Positions 6,737 through 10,717 of a stretch of DNA of 10,717 nucleotides are shown here, one piece after another (the first letter of the stretch is position 1; the number at the start of each line of letters is the position of its first letter). The translations under genes and the position numbers were made by a program. Below the pieces are notes generated by a model that did not search any database, was not told the DNA's origin, and saw only the letters and a program-made list of their open reading frames with translations. The DNA is from Deltaproteobacteria bacterium (GTDB lineage Bacteria; Desulfobacterota; Deferrimicrobia; Deferrimicrobiales; Deferrimicrobiaceae), in contig JANXPS010000023.1 of NCBI GenBank assembly GCA_025357175.1, forward strand, positions 1-10,717, written 5' to 3'.

Positions 6737-7092
6737 CAACCGGAAAGAAACCGGCTGCGACGGCATCGCCGGCAGCCAAAGCGAAAAAACCGGCCGGGAA
6801 GACGCCCGTACGGAAACGCAGCCCGCAAATTTCCCGCGACATGCTGACCGTCGAGCTGCGCCGCATTCGATCGCTGTTCGTCGAAATCGGCGAACGATAC
6901 CTGGCCGACACCGAAGGCCGCATCGTGGCTTTGATCGAAGAGTTCGACCGGCGGAAATTGCCGATGCCCAGCGTAGACCGGTTGCTGAAGGATGTCCGGG
7001 GGCTGAGCGTGAAGCCGCGAAAGGGACGCCGAAAGGACCTGGCGCGGATCGAGACGCTCGTCGATTCGATCCGCAAGGCGCTCGAAGACTAG
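6733..7092 (+). CDS. Small protein with basic Lys/Ala/Pro-rich tail and helical C-terminus
   Basis: A 119-residue protein of no family I recognise. Residues 1-32 form a disordered-looking tail made mostly of Lys, Ala, Pro, Thr and Ser. It has nine basic residues, no acidic ones, and two KKPA-type repeats, like histone-H1-like tails. Residues 33-119 look alpha-helical with heptad-like hydrophobics (for example LTVELRRIRSLFVEIGERY). There is also a second basic patch, KPRKGRRK, near 95-102. The ATG at 6733 overlaps the end of the second kinase-like gene by 4 bases (ATGA), which supports it as a real, translationally coupled gene. The gene ends in TAG, and the CHAD gene resumes in the same reading frame 15 bases later. 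Next to polyphosphate genes, the basic tail could bind a polyanion (polyphosphate or nucleic acid); this is inference. Confidence 0.75.
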   Translation: MTTGKKPAATASPAAKAKKPAGKTPVRKRSPQISRDMLTVELRRIRSLFVEIGERYLADTEGRIVALIEEFDRRKLPMPSVDRLLKDVRGLSVKPRKGRRKDLARIETLVDSIRKALED

Positions 7093-7107
7093 CCCGCTTT
7101 TCCAGCC

Positions 7108-7953
7108 ATGGATCGAAAATCGTTCCTGCCCGGAGCCGGGGAAAAAAGGCTCGACCGCTTCCTCGACACCCTGGCCGCCGCTGCCAGGCATCCGGGCGAG
7201 GAACCGGTTCACGACCTGCGCGTCGCCATCCGCCGCCTGCTCGCATTCCTCGATCTGGCTGAATCGATTCCCGGCGGGGAACAGCCGTTCCCCGGGGAGT
7301 TGCCCAGTGCAATGAAGGCGCTGATGCGGCCGCTCGGACGGTTGCGGGATGCCCACGTCAAGTTGACCCGAATCGAAGCGCTCGGCCTGTCGCCGCCATC
7401 CGACCGCTGTTCCCGGCTTTACCGGCTGGCGGTCATGAGCGACGCCGACAAATGGGAGGAGGCTGTGGCGCACGCGTTGCGCCGCGCCAGGCCCGATGCC
7501 TTCCGGAAATCATACCGGGCGATTCGGTTATCTCCCCTGCCCCCTGGAAAAATCGAGACTCCGGCGCTTGCGCGGTTGCACGCCCGGGAGGCCGAGGTGG
7601 TCCGCCGGGCCGACGAATACCTCGCGTCGGCCGGTCCCGAACCGCTCCACAAGCTGCGCCTCGCATTCAAGGCATACCGGTACACCGCCGAGGCCATGGC
7701 GTCGCTGCTCCCGGGAATGACCGCCAAAACGGGTTCGCATCTTCACGACTTCCAGACCTTGCTGGGCGATATCCACGACCTCGACCTGCTGCTCGCGGAA
7801 TCCCGTCATTTCCGGGAAAAGGTCCTTGGAATGCCGGGGACGGAGAGCAGGCTGGAAATCGCCGCCGGGAAGGCGCGGGACGAGTCCTTGATATTGCTGG
7901 AACGCATTCTGCACAATGGAAGGGGGGTTGCCGGGCTTTTCGCCCCGCGATGA
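7108..7953 (+). CDS. CHAD-domain (polyphosphate-binding) protein
   Basis: A 281-residue all-helical protein consisting of one CHAD domain. CHAD domains bind polyphosphate through a basic surface and target proteins to polyphosphate granules. The two internally repeated signature helices are visible: VHDLRVAIRRLLAFL with His35, Arg38, Arg42 and Arg43, and LHKLRLAFKAYRYTAE with His181, Lys182, Arg184, Lys188 and Arg191. A conserved LLGDIHDLDLLL segment (His223-Asp224) lies near 219-230. No CYTH triphosphatase domain is fused, unlike in many CHAD proteins, so it is more likely a binder or scaffold than an enzyme. The ATG at 7108 lacks a Shine-Dalgarno sequence, suggesting coupling to the gene before it. 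Its place downstream of ppx supports a role in polyphosphate storage or turnover. Confidence 0.9.
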   Translation: MDRKSFLPGAGEKRLDRFLDTLAAAARHPGEEPVHDLRVAIRRLLAFLDLAESIPGGEQPFPGELPSAMKALMRPLGRLRDAHVKLTRIEALGLSPPSDRCSRLYRLAVMSDADKWEEAVAHALRRARPDAFRKSYRAIRLSPLPPGKIETPALARLHAREAEVVRRADEYLASAGPEPLHKLRLAFKAYRYTAEAMASLLPGMTAKTGSHLHDFQTLLGDIHDLDLLLAESRHFREKVLGMPGTESRLEIAAGKARDESLILLERILHNGRGVAGLFAPR

Positions 7954-7980
7954 GCGGCCCCGGAGACGACAGGAGAACCG

Positions 7981-8565
7981 ATGGGCAACGAACTCCCGGG
8001 AAACGATTATTTCAGGACGCTGTTCGACGCGATTCCGTCGCCTGTCGTCATCGTCGATCACGATGTCCGGATCGAGGACGCAAACGGTGCCGGCATCGCC
8101 CTGCTCGGGAGGCGGGAGGGCACGTATCGGCGGCGGGGCGGCGAGGTGCTCCACTGCCTCCATGCCTCCGAAACGCAGGAGGGCTGCGGCCGCGCCGAGG
8201 CATGCAAGGGTTGCGTCATCCGGAGTTCCGTCGGAAAGGCGGCCAGTGGCGGCAAGGTGACGCGGGCCCAGACCCGGATGGAGCTTTCGAAGGGCTCCGG
8301 GACGGTGGCGGTCCACCTGTTGGTGACCGCCTCTCCGTTCACGTTCGAAGGGCGCCCGCTGGTGCTGCTGATCCTCGAGGACATCGGCGAACTGGTCACC
8401 CTGAAGTCGCTGCTCCCGGTCTGCGCCTGGTGCAAGAAGATCCGCGACGACAACAACTACTGGCAAAGCGTCGAGGAGTACCTCAAGAAGCACGCCGACG
8501 TCGACGTCTCCCACTCGATCTGCGAGGAATGTCTCGAAAAGACGCTGCACCCGGAAACGCGTTAA
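7981..8565 (+). CDS. PAS-domain protein with Cys cluster and C-terminal CxxC...CxxC cap
   Basis: A 194-residue cytoplasmic protein with one PAS sensory domain (about 8-132; FRTLFDAIPSPVVIVD at the start, LVLLILEDIGEL at the end). There is no kinase, GGDEF or HTH output. Inside the PAS domain is a group of potential ligands: Cys59, His61, Cys69, Cys75 and Cys78 (HCLHASETQEGCGRAEACKG). The C-terminus has Cys148-x2-Cys151 (PVCAWCKKIRDD), then YWQSVEEYLKKH, then SHSICEEC with Cys181 and Cys184. I know this cap from the ends of many deltaproteobacterial PAS and response-regulator proteins; the four Cys probably bind zinc. The ATG at 7981 has AGGAGA at 7971-7976. The gene follows the CHAD gene by 27 bases and may be its co-transcribed tail. 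It could be a redox, metal or ligand sensor that acts by protein contact; the signal is unknown. Confidence 0.85.
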   Translation: MGNELPGNDYFRTLFDAIPSPVVIVDHDVRIEDANGAGIALLGRREGTYRRRGGEVLHCLHASETQEGCGRAEACKGCVIRSSVGKAASGGKVTRAQTRMELSKGSGTVAVHLLVTASPFTFEGRPLVLLILEDIGELVTLKSLLPVCAWCKKIRDDNNYWQSVEEYLKKHADVDVSHSICEECLEKTLHPETR

Positions 8566-8578
8566 TCCGCATATTTCT

Positions 8579-8607
8579 CTTTCCGACCGCCCGTGCGATC
8601 ATATATC
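8579..8607 (+). promoter_or_regulatory. AT-rich spot, weak promoter candidate before the zinc-ribbon gene
   Basis: The 72-base gap 8566-8637 contains the AT-rich patches GCATATTTCTCTTT and GATCATATATCT, which stand out from the GC-rich surroundings. TATATC at 8602-8607 could serve as a -10 element. The matching -35 position (8579-8584, CTTTCC) is poor. No terminator hairpin followed by a T-run is seen after the PAS gene, so read-through into the next gene is equally possible. Confidence 0.2.
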
Positions 8608-8637
8608 TGGGCAAGGTCGCAATCGAGGGGGGACGCC

Positions 8638-8820
8638 ATGAGCGACGAAAAACACAAGCGGTGCATCGTGTGCGGTCTGGTCGAACCCGAGGACGACGCC
8701 ATCTGCATCCACTGCAAGGCGGTCATCCGGGGCGAGGCGATCGAACACCGCCACCAGGAAAAAAAGGATGCCGACCGCGTCCTCCACAAGGAAGGCAGCG
8801 GCGACATCCCGAAGCATTAG
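8638..8820 (+). CDS. Small zinc-ribbon-like protein, 60 aa
   Basis: A short protein starting CIVCGLVEPEDDAICIHC, with Cys9, Cys12, Cys23 and Cys26 as two CxxC knuckles 10 residues apart. This is the classic layout of a four-Cys zinc ribbon. The rest (27-60) is strongly charged and rich in His, Lys and Glu, probably one helix followed by a flexible end. The ATG at 8638 is chosen over an upstream in-frame codon at 8593 because it has a purine-rich GAGGGGGG at 8625-8632 and puts the ribbon right after the start. It ends in TAG, 28 bases from the convergent lipoprotein gene. No catalytic feature is present; such miniature ribbons usually act through protein or nucleic-acid contact. The function is unknown. 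Confidence 0.75.
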   Translation: MSDEKHKRCIVCGLVEPEDDAICIHCKAVIRGEAIEHRHQEKKDADRVLHKEGSGDIPKH

Positions 8821-8848
8821 GAGGGACGAACCGCTCCGTGCCGCCCCT

Positions 8849-10231
8849 TCAGTTCCAGGGGCAGGTCGCGGCTCCCGAAGTCGGCCGGGAGAGCGTCGTA
8901 TCCATCCACCGGCTGCGGCCGGCGATGTAGAACATGCCGTCGACGTCGATCGCGGTGCCGTAGAGAATGTCGGAGCCGCTCGGTATGGCGATCTCCTTCG
9001 CCGCGCTGCACGGTTTCGGCGCGGGGGCGGAACCGCTCCCCTGCCCCAGCGTGGCCACGTAGGTCACTGCCGACTTCAGGGCGGAAACGATGTCGCCCAG
9101 CAGCGTCAGGCCGGAGACGCACACCTTCTGGCCGTCGTTGACCGGGCTGATCGTGATGGCGGGATCCGGCACGCACATCCCGAGCCACCGGTTGCAGACT
9201 TTCGGCGTCGCCGCGACCTGGATCCGGACCGGCACCTCGCCGCACAGCGGCACCTTGACCCGCCCCCCGACATCGATGGCGATTCCCGACGATCCGAACG
9301 TCACGTCGTTCCGGTCCTGGAGCATGGTCAGACCCTTTTGCGCCGCCCCGGCGGCGACCTTGTCGGAGACCGCCTGCCGGATGTACGGCGTCACCAGCTC
9401 CCGGTCGATCCAGATGCCCCAGTCGGCGCCGCCGGCGACCGTGCGCAGCCGGGCGACCGTCGGGCGGAAGGGGCGCGGAGTCCCCTTGTCGACGGTGAGC
9501 GCCAAAGTCAGGTCCTGGTCGGTGGACAAGTCGATGCCCGTCAGGAACGTCCGCGACCCGACAATGCCCTCGAGCAGGGAGACCAGCGGATCCATCCCGA
9601 CCGGCATCGGCGCCCGCGCGGCGGCGATTTCGAACGCCTTCTGGAGAACCTGCGCGTCGAGGAAGTCGTACTTGGCGCTTTTGCAATCCACGACTTCCGT
9701 CTGGGACCGGTTGGGACCGCCCGCCAGTTCGTAGAAGTCGAAGCCCAGGACGATCCCGCTCTCGCAAGGCTTGCCCGCGGGGCAGTCGAGCAGGGCGCGA
9801 CGCTTGCCCTCGTCGGGGACGATTCGAGGGGTCACGAGGTACGGGGTGAGCCGCAGCCGCAGCGTGTATTCCCGGCCCGGCACGAACACGTGGGTGCCGC
9901 CCTGCCCCAGTCCCCAGACCGCGAACTGGACCGCCATGATGTTGGTTCGCCCGGGGCCCGGGTTGCGCTCCTCGAGCCTGACCTGCCGCACCTCGACGCC
10001 CGTGTTGTCGTTCGGGCCCGGAGCCGGGATTTTTGCCAGGACCATCTGCTTGATGTAGTTGCCGCTGAACTCGATCTCGACGCTGGAGGTGCCCGCCCTG
10101 GGCATCTGGGGCGGATACGTCCACCGGGAGGCGGGCGGCTGGGGGCATTGCGCCGCCGGCGGAATGCAGCCGCCGGCGGCAAGAAGGATGCACAGCAAAA
10201 GTAAGGCCGACAGGGGAGCGGAACGAGTCAC
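8849..10231 (-). CDS. Cys-rich lipoprotein of unknown function
   Basis: From a GTG at 10231 (AGGAGG eight bases upstream on the minus strand) the product has 460 residues. The open frame continues 33 codons further upstream, but that would put a long Arg-rich stretch before the signal peptide. Residues 1-21 form a lipoprotein signal (basic start, SALLLLCILLAAGG) and Cys22 is the likely lipidated residue. The -3 position is Ala rather than the commoner Leu. The mature part has ten further cysteines, an even number suggesting disulfides in the periplasm or on the surface. It has beta-rich segments such as SSVEIEFSGNYI and a central DWGIWIDRELVTPYIRQAV. The layout of strands followed by a long amphipathic helix loosely recalls tubular lipid-binding (TULIP/DUF4403-like) lipoproteins; this is a weak guess. 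It lies 47 bases downstream of the flavodiiron gene on the same strand. Confidence 0.75.
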   Translation of the reverse strand: MTRSAPLSALLLLCILLAAGGCIPPAAQCPQPPASRWTYPPQMPRAGTSSVEIEFSGNYIKQMVLAKIPAPGPNDNTGVEVRQVRLEERNPGPGRTNIMAVQFAVWGLGQGGTHVFVPGREYTLRLRLTPYLVTPRIVPDEGKRRALLDCPAGKPCESGIVLGFDFYELAGGPNRSQTEVVDCKSAKYDFLDAQVLQKAFEIAAARAPMPVGMDPLVSLLEGIVGSRTFLTGIDLSTDQDLTLALTVDKGTPRPFRPTVARLRTVAGGADWGIWIDRELVTPYIRQAVSDKVAAGAAQKGLTMLQDRNDVTFGSSGIAIDVGGRVKVPLCGEVPVRIQVAATPKVCNRWLGMCVPDPAITISPVNDGQKVCVSGLTLLGDIVSALKSAVTYVATLGQGSGSAPAPKPCSAAKEIAIPSGSDILYGTAIDVDGMFYIAGRSRWMDTTLSRPTSGAATCPWN

Positions 10232-10278
10232 TCGGGGTTCCTCCTGGCTACGGCGGATGTTTTTTGCTGCGCGGCGAT

Positions 10279-10717
10279 TCAGTTCGAGGCGAGTACGACC
10301 GCCGCGAACTGCTTTCCGAACTCGACGCACTGCGCCAGTTCGGCCTCGGAAGGCGTCATCTTGACCTTGATCGGCTCGACCGCCACCTTGAGCCGCATCG
10401 CGGTGAGGATGTCGGCGACTGCCTTGATCGCCTCGCCGCTCCAGCCGTAGGAGCCGAACACGGACGCCGGCTTGCCCTTCATGTTGAGGACGACCATGTT
10501 GCCGAACAGGTGCAGGATCGGGTGCGGCACGCTCGCGTTGAGCGTCGGGGTGCCGATGAGCACGCCCGCGGCCTGCTCGAACTCGTCGATGATGCGCCCC
10601 ATCGGCTCTTCGACGATGTTGAGCAGCACCGGCGTCACGCCGCCCGCCTTGAGCCCCTCGGCCACCTTGACCGCCATCGCCGCCGTGTTGCCGTAGGACG
10701 ACGCGTAGACGACCGGC
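10279..10717 (-). CDS. C-terminal flavodoxin domain of a flavodiiron-type protein (5' end outside window)
   Basis: The minus-strand frame is open to the right edge and ends at a TGA at 10279-10281, giving about 145 residues. The true start lies outside; the ATG at 10677 is internal, because the preceding codons encode VVYASSYGNTAAMA, the FMN phosphate-binding loop of flavodoxin. Further FMN-site features are GTPTLNASVPHPI and FGSYGWSGEAIKAVADIL. The latter is characteristic of the C-terminal flavodoxin module of flavodiiron proteins (FprA/ROO family), which reduce O2 to water or NO to N2O in anaerobes. The C-terminus MTPSEAELAQCVEFGKQFA also fits that family. The diiron beta-lactamase-like domain expected before it is not visible, so a separate flavodoxin-like protein cannot be excluded. 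Confidence 0.82.
   Translation of the reverse strand, partial: PVVYASSYGNTAAMAVKVAEGLKAGGVTPVLLNIVEEPMGRIIDEFEQAAGVLIGTPTLNASVPHPILHLFGNMVVLNMKGKPASVFGSYGWSGEAIKAVADILTAMRLKVAVEPIKVKMTPSEAELAQCVEFGKQFAAVVLASN

Noticed and set aside
5747..7312. 521-codon minus-strand open frame opposite the kinase-like and small-protein genes.
   Set aside because: Spans several real plus-strand genes with overlapping coupled starts; no motif or signal is visible in the product.
8821..8848. Bidirectional terminator in the convergent gap between the zinc-ribbon and lipoprotein genes.
   Set aside because: No convincing inverted repeat or T-run is visible in the 28 bases.
7452..8930. 492-codon plus-strand open frame crossing CHAD, PAS and zinc-ribbon genes.
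   Set aside because: Crosses three better-supported genes in another frame and is Arg/Gly/Pro-rich without any recognisable domain.
8768..10204. 478-codon plus-strand open frame opposite the lipoprotein.
   Set aside because: The minus-strand frame has a ribosome site, signal peptide and lipobox; the plus-strand product is Arg/Asp/Gly-rich shadow sequence.
1..10717. CRISPR arrays, tRNA or rRNA genes, insertion sequences, phage or attachment sites.
   Set aside because: No regularly spaced repeats, transposase or integrase motifs, or RNA-gene signatures were seen; the window is almost fully coding.

Overview
The window is a dense, GC-rich stretch of bacterial chromosome (about two thirds G+C by eye). 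It has short or overlapping gene junctions and no non-coding stretch over 100 bases. Three things point to an anaerobic or microaerophilic deltaproteobacterium-type organism (Desulfuromonadota/Geobacter-like or a relative). These are a PAS protein ending in a CxxC...CxxC cap of a kind I associate with deltaproteobacterial signalling proteins, the C-terminal part of a flavodiiron-type protein, and the overall gene style. The assignment is an inference, because no rRNA or other phylogenetic marker is present.

Layout. Positions 1-446 (+) hold the 3' end of an unrecognised gene. After a 76-base gap containing an 11-base-spaced TCTTAA direct repeat (a candidate Pho box) comes a same-strand run: pstC, pstA, pstB (phosphate ABC transporter without pstS in view), phoU, a two-domain Ppx/GppA exopolyphosphatase with an HD domain, two tandem thymidylate-kinase-like P-loop genes of identical length (236 aa), a small protein with a Lys/Ala/Pro-rich tail, and a CHAD-domain protein. 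Most junctions overlap (ATGA type) or are under 25 bases, so this is probably one or two operons. Next on the + strand are a PAS protein with two cysteine clusters (7981-8565) and a 60-aa zinc-ribbon-like protein (8638-8820). On the - strand, facing them, are a Cys-rich lipoprotein of unknown function (8849-10231) and, upstream of it, the 3' part of a flavodiiron-type flavodoxin domain (10279 to the window edge).

How the genes fit together. PstCAB imports phosphate, PhoU couples the transporter to the phosphate-sensing two-component system, Ppx/GppA hydrolyses polyphosphate or (p)ppGpp, and CHAD domains are known polyphosphate binders. The two kinase-like proteins and the basic small protein lie between the polyphosphatase and the polyphosphate binder, so a shared role in phosphate/polyphosphate metabolism is likely. 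The most unusual point is the kinase pair. The first copy has an intact Walker A lysine and the second has arginine there. Both have lost residues that bind dTMP in ordinary thymidylate kinase. The pair could be an active/degenerate heterodimer acting on something other than dTMP. That hypothesis, plus the in-frame amber stop between the basic protein and the CHAD gene, is the main lead in this window.
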